Origin: Hanleya hanleyi
Taxonomy: Eukaryota; Mollusca; Polyplacophora; Lepidopleurida; Hanleyidae
Direction: 5' to 3'
Assembly: GCA_036873755.1 (NCBI GenBank)
Contig: JAVTVY010025301.1
Location: forward strand, 44,425 to 108,424
DNA length: 64,000 nt
This document shows positions 13,501-22,272 of the stretch, one piece after another (position 1 is the stretch's first letter; each line of letters begins with the position of its first letter). The notes under the pieces were generated by a model that saw nothing but the letters and a program-made list of their open reading frames with translations, was not told the DNA's origin and searched no databases. The translations under genes were made by a program, and so were the position numbers.

Positions 13501-14354
13501 TTGGGGACAAGTGCCTGTCCTTGATTCAAGAAGAAAAAAGGATATGGAAAGAGACACTAACCACCAAGACATTCTTATCCATCACACCGGCATCCTTTTT
13601 TTTTACCACGGTGATAGATTGCGTTTAATTACGTGATATCTGACAATTTTAGAAGAAATCTCTCTTCATTTCTATAAAAAAAAAATCAAATTTTGTGATA
13701 ACATTTTCCCATTTCCCTATCATTTCAATATTATTCCCAGATAAGGGGTCTACATGTTGATGGGCATTAATACCATAAGGTGATATGGTCATCCCTGATG
13801 TATATTGTTGTACTAATTAATGTTCAAAGTTCACCAAGAATAAGTATGTTGTAAAAGGATATGTCAGTTTCCACCTTACCTCTGAATTGCGCCCTGTATT
13901 ACCCACATTTCCCAGTCCTGTCAAACTTAAAGACAGTAGCTCCGTGCAGTTAACAGAGGAATTTTCCATATTGTATTTTTTTATAATATTAATCAGAGGC
14001 ACTGATATCACGATACATTATCTGTATTATTACTGACTCGGCCGAGACTGTTTGTCTTACCGTTAATGAGGGCTTCCCTGTTATGTCGTCTACCCAGCCG
14101 ATAACAATATCAGATCCCTCCATTTTGCCGTTGGGTGAGAACCCTAATCCGATATATCCAATGGTCCTGACTTGTAGCTCGAACGTAATGGACGAGTCGT
14201 CAAAGTTCCAGGCCAGATGGTAGTTGTTGTCAGCATCCAGGAACGTAGAGTGGGACAGATCTAGTGGGCCAGTGGTTTCCACCGCAGCTCCAAGAGTCAG
14301 CAGGCAGATGATGGCCGAAACCACCGACAAGGCGAACTTCATACAGTGTCGCAT
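1468..14354 (-). CDS. MOXD1: DBH-like monooxygenase (MOXD1-type), spliced gene, 10 exons, 3' end not found
   Basis: Copper- and ascorbate-dependent monooxygenase of the dopamine beta-hydroxylase/MOXD1/PHM family, which hydroxylates small substrates in the secretory pathway. I assembled it by eye as the complement of 1468-1595, 2193-2252, 2612-2800, 4566-4732, 7690-7792, 8598-8774, 10029-10115, 10931-11104, 11602-11748 and 14061-14354. All junctions keep frame and give about 508 residues. Order: signal peptide (about 1-25), DOMON domain, then the two Cu2-monooxygenase domains. All six copper ligands expected from PHM/DBH are present: His248-His249 and His319 (CuH), His400-X-His402 (CuM) and Met475. 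Donors are GT except exon 2, which appears to use GC. The C-terminal part, roughly 100 residues in vertebrate MOXD1, is missing; it may lie left of the window. No stop or frameshift, so likely functional. The physiological substrate cannot be read from sequence. Confidence 0.9.
2193..2252 (-). CDS. MOXD1: MOXD1-like exon 9
   Basis: Twenty codons between acceptor TTTTCACAG and donor GTGAGT. The start, GDHLIVECDY, matches the GDxLxxECxY block of MOXD1 that joins the CuM domain to the GGLST segment. Confidence 0.85.
2612..2800 (-). CDS. MOXD1: MOXD1-like exon 8 (CuM His-X-His)
   Basis: Sixty-three codons, acceptor TTCTAG, donor GTAAAT. Contains VLHTHLLGRAMRLRH, where the two histidines of HTH are the CuM ligands, followed by YDFNFQE, a hallmark of DBH/MOXD1 proteins. 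Confidence 0.92.
3030..3270. mobile_element. MITE with 35-40 bp terminal inverted repeats (intron)
   Basis: The left end TCATAAAGTTAGACCGCGG and its complement at 3250-3267 extend to arms of about 38 bp with two mismatches around an unrelated core of roughly 160 bp. No ORF. A TATG microsatellite follows at 3282-3307. Confidence 0.65.
3940..4256 (-). repeat. family X repeat copy (decayed)
   Basis: Antisense, diverged copy of the interspersed sequence better preserved at 4915-5372, 38489-39278 and 48870-49083/51512-51905. Recognised by the CAGTCACGCTTCGATTGTGA block, the CTAGCCCCGG core and the tail with GCTACGTTTGTATTTTGCTG. Confidence 0.6.
4566..4732 (-). CDS. MOXD1: MOXD1-like exon 7
   Basis: Two bases completing an Asn codon plus 55 codons; acceptor TTTAACAG, donor GTATGA. 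DSSGLR, RRYDAG and the CFPEC cysteine pair match the start of the C-terminal monooxygenase domain. Confidence 0.9.
4915..5372 (+). repeat. family X repeat copy
   Basis: Runs from GAGCGTAGCGTGCAAGATCT through the core CTAATTCCGCTTACCCCGG to GACGGACCAGACGCTTGTAA. It aligns almost end to end with the reverse complement of 38489-38960. Non-coding here; lies in the intron between 4732 and 7690. Confidence 0.7.
5870..6175. repeat. interspersed repeat, paralogue at 34858-35155
   Basis: About 300 bp with high identity to 34858-35155, including GAATCTAACGATTCGTGATA and an inner near-duplication around TTGGTAATTGGTGAGCTG. Contains the reverse of the GCCGGTGCTAGGG core. A linked block at 6306-6390 matches 34780-34855 but sits on the other side, so the two loci differ in block order. 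Confidence 0.7.
7140..7330 (-). repeat. SINE-like fragment with tRNA-like B box
   Basis: On the minus strand GGGTTCGAGCCC (B-box-like) is followed by TACTTGCCGAAGGGCGGTGG and CTCCGGCTTCCTCCACC, a conserved tail I associate with interspersed SINE-type repeats of marine invertebrates. Family name not certain. Intronic. Confidence 0.4.
7690..7792 (-). CDS. MOXD1: MOXD1-like exon 6 (third CuH histidine)
   Basis: Thirty-four codons plus 1 base; acceptor TTTACAG, donor GTAAGC. AFYYPEHAGFPLG and FLMEMHYDNP are family blocks; the histidine of MEMHY is the third CuH ligand. Confidence 0.92.
7900..8426 (-). mobile_element. TTAA-flanked MITE copy 1 (piggyBac-like)
   Basis: Bounded by TTAA at 7900-7903 and 8423-8426, with ends related to TTAACCCTATCTGGCCTGG. 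Diverged from the 15288-15891 copy. Contains the AAAATGG-type and CATCATGGCGG blocks of the family; no ORF. In the MOXD1-like intron between 7792 and 8598. Confidence 0.75.
8598..8774 (-). CDS. MOXD1: MOXD1-like exon 5 (CuH His-His)
   Basis: Fifty-nine codons; acceptor TTTCCCGCAG, donor GTAAGA. GHESEVHHIIVY carries the adjacent CuH histidines and TVFAWAIGGG is a conserved block. A 5-base-longer ORF reading here is a shadow in another frame. Confidence 0.92.
9567..9757. mobile_element. foldback MITE (about 190 bp hairpin)
   Basis: AAGAAATAAAGACC at the left and GGTCTTTATTTCTT at the right begin arms of about 85 bp that pair through CACCAGCTGGCAC/GTGCCAACTGGTG and CCAGCAGTT/AACTGCTGG, around a GC-rich centre. 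Confidence 0.7.
10029..10115 (-). CDS. MOXD1: MOXD1-like exon 4
   Basis: Twenty-nine codons; acceptor TCATACAG, donor GTAAGG. VTIPSDKDTTYWC matches the VPxxxTxYWC block that opens the N-terminal copper domain. Confidence 0.85.
10344..10700 (-). mobile_element. tRNA-headed SINE, full length, with TSD
   Basis: On the minus strand the element starts with a tRNA-like head (GCCTAATGGTAGAGCGTCGG as A box, GGGTTCGATCCCAGG as B box), a unique body, a polypurine/pyrimidine stretch, and a tail with TGATATAGCTGAAAAAAATG ending in CACT repeats. The same element is at 42898-43254. Flanks CTGCAAAGCGAA (10331-10342) and CTGCAAAGTGAA (10701-10712) look like a 12-bp target-site duplication. Confidence 0.88.
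10931..11104 (-). CDS. MOXD1: MOXD1-like exon 3
   Basis: Fifty-eight codons; acceptor TTTACAG, donor GTAAGT. TDTVRLIWAY and YHGERRGTKSLYLL are diagnostic of the end of the DOMON domain and linker in MOXD1. Confidence 0.92.
11602..11748 (-). CDS. MOXD1: MOXD1-like exon 2, GC donor
   Basis: Forty-nine codons; acceptor TATTGAAG. DRHATGRSEP, QDYKLISG and THTILRFVRP match the second half of the DOMON domain. The in-frame donor is GCGAGT instead of GT; joining there to the exon ending at 11104 gives QIT-TDTVRLIWA, as the family expects. Confidence 0.85.
13025..13640 (+). repeat. third, partial copy of a segment shared with 26.4-27.3 kb and 39.5-39.9 kb
   Basis: Shares GGCCTCACAGACTTGTGTTC, the GTCGGTGCTAGGGACCGTGT core and the block ending in TTGCGTTTAATTACG with the two copies of the segmental duplication. 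An extra stretch of about 170 bp at 13430-13600 is absent from those copies. Confidence 0.6.
14061..14354 (-). CDS. MOXD1: MOXD1-like exon 1: signal peptide and start of DOMON
   Basis: A TTTCAG acceptor at 14364-14369 precedes a short 5' leader, so a further non-coding exon lies upstream. The ATG at 14354 gives a hydrophobic signal peptide (about residues 1-25), then a DOMON domain with YHLAWNFDD and YIGLGFSPNG. Donor GTAAGA after 98 codons. A start at 14372 would lie in the intron. Confidence 0.88.
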
Positions 14355-14659
14355 TATAAGTAGCTGAAACAACAGTTATCAGTTTGTTACAATTCCCAGT
14401 TTTTATAAAAAAAAAATGCGCAGAATTCAACGCCTGTTAGCTATTCGTATGTCCGCACAAAGTGAAACGTAATTTTATGTGAGTGTCGATCGCCTCGCCG
14501 ATTTGCCCCACTTACAGGGAAACCTTTCCCAAAGATAGGCGTGGTTTTCTAGAGGAACATGACATGACAAAAACTCACTACTCAAGTAATGACATCGGTG
14601 GTATTGATGTCTTAACTGAAAGGGTAGAATACTGCTAGAGTGGCCCAAGTACACACGTT

Positions 14660-15287
14660 ACTGTTTTGTCAGTGTTGTTTGTTGAAGTGTATTCCCAATT
14701 TATATCCGTTATTATAGATAGAACATGTATGAAAACAAAATATAATGGCGACGATATTCCCTGTTCGATTTTAAATAGTCAAGACCGGAGATGGATCGTT
14801 TGGGTGGTCAGATGTTCAACCGGACTGATAATTGCTGGAATACGTAACATTTATTAAGTATAATAAAATCAAACGAGAATGTGATAATCCAATGCAGTTC
14901 CTATTAAAATCACGGTAACATGGTATGCTAGCATTACATGATTGTTAACGCGGCAGATACAGACAAATTTACCCGGCATCTACTTTATGTAGCACCCTCA
15001 CACATAGCGGAGTAACAGCTGTTATCTGTGAATGACGTAATTGTATTCATTCGCCTCTCGATGGTTTCGCGATATTTTCTCGAAGCTTTCTCGATCAAAA
15101 TTTCTCGACATTCTCTCGATCAGCATAAAGCCATTGACTCTCCATGGGTCAAAAAAGACGAATAAAACACGAAATTCTGAAAACGATTTCGTTTTTTTTT
15201 CTTCATATTTTTCTCTCGACATTCTCCCGATATAATCGGGATTTCTTCGAGAAAACCAACGAAAATTCTCGATTGAAGGGAAAACGA
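14660..15287. other. no gene recognised upstream of the MOXD1-like gene
   Basis: Upstream flank and probable 5' untranslated/promoter territory of the MOXD1-like gene. Short ORFs look like chance. 15050-15290 is rich in TCTCGA and TTCTCGA words, apparently a decayed simple repeat. I see no confident promoter element. Confidence 0.4.
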
Positions 15288-15891
15288 TTAACCCTATCTG
15301 GCCTGGGCTTTTTGAGACCTGTCCTGGCCTGGGGGGCCGAAATGCCTCCCCCCCTCCAATTATTTTTCTTACCCCTTGAGCTAGGGGGCTGAAACTTACC
15401 ACACTATACCCTTGGGTCAAGCTCTAAAGATGTAAAAAAAATCCAAGATGGCCGCTTTGATGACGTCATAGTGACGTCATTTTCAAAAACAGCATTTTTT
15501 GGTCGATTTTTCGGTCGGATTTTCCGATTTCTTTATTTATGCAATTTCTCAGCAAAAACTGCATGATAAATCAGTAAATATTAATGTGATGTGAAATAAA
15601 ATAGTTTTTGCCCACTTTTCATCGGGGAAAAGCAGAAATTTTGAAGAAATATGACAAAAACTTTTCTTGTACCCCACGTGGCCGCCATTTTGAATTTATC
15701 CATGATCCTCTGCTCGTTGGGTTCCCTTATATGTGTTGTAATGCAAATAGGCTCAAAATGACCCCAATATGATAAACGATCAAGTCAAGGCGTTTCAGAT
15801 CTCTATTTTTTTTGTCGTTCCGGAGATAGCGCAGAAAGTTTGGTAGGGGGGCCATTTCGCCCCCCCCCCTCCCCAGGCCAGGTAGGGTTAA
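15288..15891 (+). mobile_element. TTAA-flanked MITE copy 2, best-preserved
   Basis: 604 bp from TTAA to TTAA. The left end TTAACCCTATCTGGCCTGGG and right end CCAGGCCAGGTAGGGTTAA form terminal inverted repeats starting CCCT, which together with the TTAA target fits piggyBac-type non-autonomous elements. The interior holds GATGACGTCATAGTGACGTC and a CCAAGATGGCCGC block. No coding capacity. Confidence 0.85.
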
Positions 15892-16059
15892 TGGAGACGC
15901 TTCCTAAAAGCTATACTATAATGCAGGATAATCATTATTCATTTACGCCGACATTACCTTCATCGACAGTGGCAGAGCTCATTCATGAAATGGCGGCATC
16001 ACCATACGATCCACATCGCAATAGCTGCTCCCTAAGCATGCGCAGCTCGACTTTTTCCT

Positions 16060-16195
16060 AAAATACCCCAAGGCGACGGGAAGGGCGATGTCGCGGGCGA
16101 CGTCGAGTTTAAAAAGGGCGACGTCGCGTCACGTTCTATCTCTTAACATTATAAGAACGCGACGGGAAGGGCGACGCGCGACGCAAAAATGGCCG
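16060..16195. repeat. GC-rich GGGCGACGTCGCG repeat patch
   Basis: Several copies of GGGCGACGTCGCG-like and GCGACGGGAAGGGCGA words in otherwise AT-rich DNA, partly in inverted arrangement. Probably a small transposon relic. The remaining 16200-17690 is AT-rich with nothing I recognise. Confidence 0.35.
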
Positions 16196-17699
16196 AAATA
16201 GCATGGGTATACCACACTTGTAATACAGTGGTCTGGGTTACAGAAAAAGTTTTCACATACATAACAACATAAAACAAAACGGAACTAATGAATGGGCATG
16301 TATGCAACAGATATAAACAGTTAATACAATTAAATATCATAAGTACAAGCGAATAGTCTAATTAATCAAAACAGACAATGAAAGGAACAATGCTTATAAA
16401 TCACAAACACTAGTAAATGCGTTTTTATATTTTGTTAGATCGGGTATTGCCGCTTCGACTTTTATATACATTTATTTTATTTATTTATATGTCGGGATGA
16501 TGACCAACAAGCACGGTATGGTGGGGCGATTCCTGTCTTTTCTGCCCCAGTGCTGGGCGAGGATCCATAACATCAGGTGACAAAAACTCAGCAGATTGAA
16601 CGTAATACTGTTAGAATAGTACAACCGTCACCTGACTGGTTGACTTGTGTCGTTTGCTGAGAGATCGTGCTAAATTGCAGTTCTGAATACTACTGGGTCG
16701 TCAGGTGTTTGCCCACTGTATACATTACCTTGACCTCGACTATTGGATTATTTCAGCTTGATTTCCATTTAATAGTGCGGGTGTATACGGGAATATCCTG
16801 TAACAGTTTAGCCCTTACGCCAGTTTGGCATCAACGGACTTTCTCGGCCGACTTCTGTTAATTGCAAAATACTAACAAGTGACTGGTGTTATTCCAAGTG
16901 TTATAACCATGTGCGGATTAAATTGTTTAGCTTAGAACGAATATTTTATTCTGTATGGGTGACTTTGTATTGTCTCAATTGAGTGTTCAGAAAATGAAAT
17001 ATTAAAATAACTGCTTTGAGCAGAGGAAAGTACATTCATTTATATTCATTTTTACTGCAAGAAAATGTCCAAGAATAATACACGCTTACTGGAGATTCCA
17101 TTGAATATTATTGTGATGAATCCAAAATCATTTAGTTTTAATACTCTTCGTGTTATATACATAAAAATACATTTAGTGTTTGACCGAGTCCGTTTTGGAG
17201 AGCAAGCAAAATAAATCCCGTGAAATGAAATATAACACTCTTAGTAAGTAGGTCAAGCTAACTTGAAGATTTTCTAGATGTAATAAATACACCCCGGCAG
17301 GTATACTTGATGGGGTCACCACGCAGTGACACATCAGAATGTGCCATAGTGCCTTTTGAAATTCGCATCACGCGGACTCCTATATTTGCTGACAAAACAT
17401 TGAGAACTCTGAAGTTGCGTGTGACCCTGATTCACCTGGCTAGGATCATGACTGTTTCTTAGGTATTTAAACATATTGTTGCCGGTTTGCCATGCAACCA
17501 AAAAAGATGTAGACTTGCCCAGGAACGATATACCGGGTATTTTAAACAACGAAAACGGTTGAGATGACATGGGATGGCGTTGCTTGAATGATTCGTTTAT
17601 TGTACTTAAGGCCATAGGCCCGAATACAGATACAATACATAGTAATAAACATGTTCAGTAGGTGCACACATATACAGTTAGCATTGCTGTATTTACCAG

Positions 17700-19409
17700 G
17701 TTAATCATTGTTCAGTTGGAGTAGATGATGCCTTCATTACAAAGCAATGTCACAATACAACATAAGATTTTTCAATGTTTCGCTCTTTGAGGCCATTAAC
17801 GTATTAAATCGGTTACGTGACTTTACCCTTAAATATTTTTCTGGTATTAATTGGTTTCGCAGTGAATCTAAATCTGGACAAACAATAATAAAATGGAATT
17901 GATCTTCTATTGCTTGGAGATCGCACAAGGAACAAGATCTATTCTCTCGTGGTGTGTTGCTGAGTCTCCCCGTATCTATCGCAAGTCCTGCCATACCAAC
18001 TCTCACCTTAGAACACACATTTCGTAGTCTAGACACAGCTGGTACAGTCAGATAAAGGATATGTGACGTTTACATATGAAAAACTCCTTTGTGTGTGATG
18101 GTAATAAAGCCGATTTTTTTTCCACTCCAAAACCTGCCATATAAGATTTTTCTTGAAGTTTACGTACTGAAATATCCCCTTCGCAAAAAACTGAGATGTT
18201 CAGTTGCATAAAAATGGAGATATGATTGATCAAAATGTGCTCCCTGGCTTATTTTGGTATTTTTGGGCATTTTCATGAAGGGGTTTCTCCTGTAGCAAAA
18301 ATATGACACCTCAAACCAAAACCATTCGTGGTACTTTTCAATAAACAAACTTCATAATATGTTGTGTGACAAAATTATTTTGGTTTGAGGTGTCATATTT
18401 TTGCTATAAGAGAAAATCCTCACTGTAAATGCCTCAAACATACCAAATCAGGCCGAGGAGCACGTTTTGATCAAAAATATCTCCATTTTTATACAACGGA
18501 GCATCGCATTTTTTCGAGGCTAATATTTCAGTATGTAAACTTTTAGAAAAATCTGATTTGGCAGGTTTTGGATTGAAAAAAAAATTCAGCTTGATTACCA
18601 TCACACACAAGGTAGTTCATTTGGTATAATTTAGTTCAATACTGATATTATACTTATACTCCTTATATGTGGCATAACGTATAGTATGTGTAATTGTGGT
18701 AATCCAATCTTGTGTACACATATGTTTTACCGGAGTCTCAAACATTCTCAAACAAACATTGATATTACCCACTCCTTGTTCGAACCAGGCATACCCAAAA
18801 CCAAATCTGCATAGTAACTGTTTTACATCAGACGCCCAAGTCAGACCGCTTACCTTTTGAATCTAAATAATATAACATTTCATAACATTTTCTTTGGTAT
18901 CTGAATTTCGGCATGTTTGTGAATTTTAGCCAGAATTGAATACATCTCACTGAAGTATTGCAAAAGAGTGAATAACGCCCACACTCGCCTATAGCCATAG
19001 CATTAGGTGTAGTTTTTCCGGTTCCCAAGAAGGGTTTGCAGGCCGTATATTGCACGCGTTCAATCTCAACGTATTGCTTATGACACAAAATTTCCGACCC
19101 GTAAAGCAAAATTGGTTTGATTTTGGTATCAAATAGCTTAAAAGAAGACGTTGTAAGGTAGGCCACTTAAATACCACATCGTCTTCAACACTTCAGTTAA
19201 TGCACGTTTTCCCTGAAGGTCTACGTTATGTATATTCTTCATCAGATTCATTCGATTGGAAAATATTACATCGAGATATTTGTATGATGTAACAAGTTCT
19301 AATACATTGTTTCCAAATGTTCATTTTTTCCATTTACTCAAACCACCTCCTCTTTTAAAAACAACTATTTTCGTTTTCATAATATTTACATATAACTTCC
19401 ATTGTTTAC
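17700..19409 (-). pseudogene. LINE 3' half: RT end and C-terminal zinc-finger region
   Basis: Minus-strand pieces of a non-LTR retrotransposon ORF2 (CR1/L2-like style). At 19409 downward: QWKLYVN, KTKIVVFKRGG; at 18828-19166: LLYGSEI, ERVQ, GKTTPNAMAIGECGR; at 17737-18036: LRNVCSKVRVGMAGLAIDTG and CSLCDLQAIEDQFHFIIVC. These follow the reverse transcriptase active site in such elements. Stops and frameshifts are present, and a 550-bp foldback MITE (18073-18626) splits it. The matching 5' half lies in opposite orientation at 19643-21427. Confidence 0.8.
18073..18626. mobile_element. long foldback MITE, about 550 bp, inserted in the LINE
   Basis: Two imperfect arms of about 260 bp face each other: CCTTTGTGTGTGATGG at the left end, CCATCACACACAAGG at the right, and TATGACACCTCAAACCAAAA against TTTTGGTTTGAGGTGTCATA near the centre at about 18350. 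No ORF. Confidence 0.75.
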
Positions 19410-19642
19410 GGCTTGTAGCGTTGGACACGCCGGTTCTCGTCAGATCACCGAAGTTAAGCAACGTTAAGCCCGGTCAGTACTTGGATGGGTGACTGGGTGC
19501 TGTACTGGCTGGGCTGATCAGGGTTACCAGGGTAATAGGAACTGTGAGCACTCTCATATTCTGGCACATGTAGGCACCGTCGTGATATGACTGAAACAAG
19601 GTTGAAAACGACGTTAAACCCTACTACTCACACACTCACTCA
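19410..19642 (+). mobile_element. 5S-rRNA-headed SINE
   Basis: The first about 95 bp closely follow metazoan 5S rRNA (CCGGTTCTCGTCAGATCACC, GAAGTTAAGCAACGTTAAGC, GTCAGTACTTGGATGGGTGA), including the internal promoter region. They continue into a unique body and a tail, GTGATATGACTGAAACAAGG, ending in CACT repeats. A 5S-derived, pol III-transcribed SINE, not a 5S gene. Confidence 0.85.
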
Positions 19643-21427
19643 TTGTCAAGGTATTTGTCAAGGTGGATTTTGGATCCGATCCAAGTATTATGATAGGCGG
19701 TGATGTAAACTCAAGGACTGCAAACTTTAATAGGTGAACCGACACTGTAGCTCAATAACAATCATGGCATGGCGGACACATTCGAAGAGACCGACAGGGA
19801 CGACTCTCCAAGAATTTCTAAAGACAGTGTTGCCAACATTTTTGGCAGAAGTTTATTAGATCTTTGTTCAGGTTTTGGGCTATGTGTTTTGGACGGGCGT
19901 ACCGGCTCTGATAGTCAAGTGTAGCGAGTGAATTATTTCACACAACGAAACATCTTCCAATGGTAACTTTTTTTAAATCAATATCTTATCATCTGAATGA
20001 ACCAGAAACTGAAAATAAAGTAATTTGGAATGATTCTTATAGACAAAAATTCTGCATACAACTAAATACGGATGAATGTAAAGGAAATATTGCCACTGTC
20101 CACTATTTAATAAAGGATAACATAAACGAAAGCGCGAATTTATTCACAAATACGTTGCTTAAAGCGGGCGAATGTTTTGTAAAGACTGTCAAACCAAACA
20201 GATTACCACGTAAAAATAGGTGGTTCGACAGTGAATTTCGTAAAGCAAAAGGTAAATGCAAACGATCTCTTAGACTTTTTCGTAAAAATAGAAATAATAG
20301 AACCTTTCTTGATTATTCGAATACAAGGAAAATAATAATATAAAGTGCTCAAGCAAAACAAGAAAGAAATATTTATACAAAAATGTTTAAATACACTCAT
20401 TGAAAAGGTACATGACAAACAATTTTGTTCAGTAATGAGGAATATGAGAAAACCAAGTGCTGGGAATAATGTACGTAGCCAAAAGTGGTTAGATTATTTC
20501 AAACTCTTTTCAACGTAGACGAGACAAACACCATAGAAATTAGTATGACTATCCCAGAGCAGAATACACCTGATGATATAATTAACGCACCGATAACTGA
20601 TCAGAAAATAAGGGAGGCAATCCAAATTTTAATGGGAGGCAAATCGCCTGGTCCAGACCACATCCTCCTTGAATTGTTCTAATGCTCAGTTGAAATATGT
20701 ATCACGTATGTGGTAAATTTGTTCAACCATATCTTCGATACTGGCGAGTTTCCGGACAAATGGCGTATCGGCATAATTGTGCCAATATTTAAGAGTGGGG
20801 TTACTGGAGCTGCAAATAATTATAGAGGGATATCCTTATTAAGCATCTTTGGGAAAATCTTTACAACCATTATAAACAAGCGTCTTTCAGCATAGGTAGA
20901 AGATCAAAATATAATATCAGAGGAGCAAGCGGGGTTCAGGGAGGGTTACTCCACTGTAGATAATATCATTACGTTGTTTCCGGCAGTGCATGTGTAAAAG
21001 ATAGGGTAAACTATAGCTTTTGTTGATTTAAAAAAGCGTTTGATTTGGTTAATAGAGGTAAGCTGTTCGCCCTGTTGACAAAATATGGCCGGCATGGTAA
21101 AATATGTAATTGCCTCAAAGCTATTTATACTGAGGTCAAAGCTTGTGTGAAAAGCAATGGGGGCTAGCGGAAAAATTTCCGTGTCCAATCTGTTTGAGGC
21201 AAGGCTGTATTCTTAGTCCCTTACTTTTTCCGATGTACATAAATCAGTTGGATACGGACATAACCACAAATGGTGAAGATGGGGTACAACTTTTTCCAGA
21301 TCTGTAAGAGTTATTTATGTTATTATTCGCTGAAGATGTCGTTCTTTTCTCATTCACACCGAAAGGTCTACAAAACAACTATGATGGCGGAGAAGGGACA
21401 TCGCTGTATTGTGTTAATGAATCTGGA
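19643..21427 (+). pseudogene. LINE 5' half: endonuclease and reverse transcriptase, inverted
   Basis: Plus-strand remnants of ORF2 of a non-LTR retrotransposon. Near 19690: MIGGDVNSR, DSPRISKDSVANIFG and LLDLCSGFGL, from the APE-type endonuclease. 19960-20343: the linker; 20485-20895: KSPGPD, PDKWRIGIIVPIFKSG and NYRGISLLSIFGKIF, the RT fingers and palm; 20930: QAGFREGYSTVDNI; about 21320: FAEDVVLFSFTPKGLQ, the catalytic FADD-like box. Many frameshifts and stops. The next expected residues occur at 19409 on the opposite strand. It ends abruptly in the motif array that follows. Confidence 0.85.
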
Positions 21428-22272
21428 CCGACACAGCAAGGCAGGATGCGAAGTCAGGATGTGAAGCACGAAGTCAGGATGCGAAGTCGGGAAGGCAGGA
21501 TGCGAAGTTGCGAAGCCAAGATGCGAAGCGCGAAGTCAGGATGCGAAGGCAGGATGCGAAGTGCGAAGCCACGATGCGAAGCGCGAAGTCGGGATGCGAA
21601 ATCAGGATGCGAAGCGCGAAATCGTGATGCAAAGTCGCGAAGGCAGGATGCGAAGTGGCGAAGCCAGGATGCGAAGCGCGAAGTCAGGATGCGAAATCAA
21701 AACAAAACAATGCAAAAACTGGAAGCGAAGCGCGAATTCAGGATGCGAAGGCAGGATGCGAAACGTGAAGACAGAATGCGAATTGGCGAAGCCAGGATGC
21801 GAAGCGCGAAGTCAGGATGGGAAGGCAGGATGCGAAGGACGAAGGCAGGATGCGAAGCGCGAAGGCAGGATGCAAAGCGCGAAGTCAGGATGCGAAGGCA
21901 GAATGCGAAGTGCGAAGACAGATGCAAAGCGCGAAGTCAGGATGCGAAGCGTGAAGTCAGGATGGCAGGATGCGAAGGCAGGATGCGAAGCCACCGCACT
22001 TGACTTCGCCATCTCGCATCCTGCCTTCGCGAATTCGCATCCTGACTTCGCGCTTTGCATCCTGACTTCGCATCCTGACTTCGCGCTTCGCATTCTGGCT
22101 TCGCCACCTTCCATCCTGTCTTCGCGACTTCGTATCCTGACTTCGCGCTTATCACCCTGGCTTCGCTTCCAGTCTTTGCATTGTTTTGTTTTGATTTCGC
22201 ATCCTGACTTCGCGCTTCGCTTCCAGTTTTTGCATTGTATTGTTTTGTTTTCGCATCCTGACTTCGCGCTCC
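21428..22272. repeat. 845-bp array of GCGAAGTCAGGAT-type motif, orientation-switching
   Basis: Dozens of copies of a variable 11-14 bp word, consensus GCGAAGTCAGGAT or GCGAAGGCAGGAT, on the plus strand to about 21995, then the reverse complement (ATCCTGACTTCGC) to 22272. A longer unit containing AAAACAATGCAAAAACTGGA occurs once forward (21700-21725) and twice reversed (22160-22255). Long ORFs on both strands here are repeat artefacts. Confidence 0.85.

Noticed and set aside
19410..19560. A 5S rRNA gene
   Set aside because: The 5S-like part is diverged and fuses to a body and tail shared with another SINE locus (32139-32294), so it is a 5S-derived SINE.
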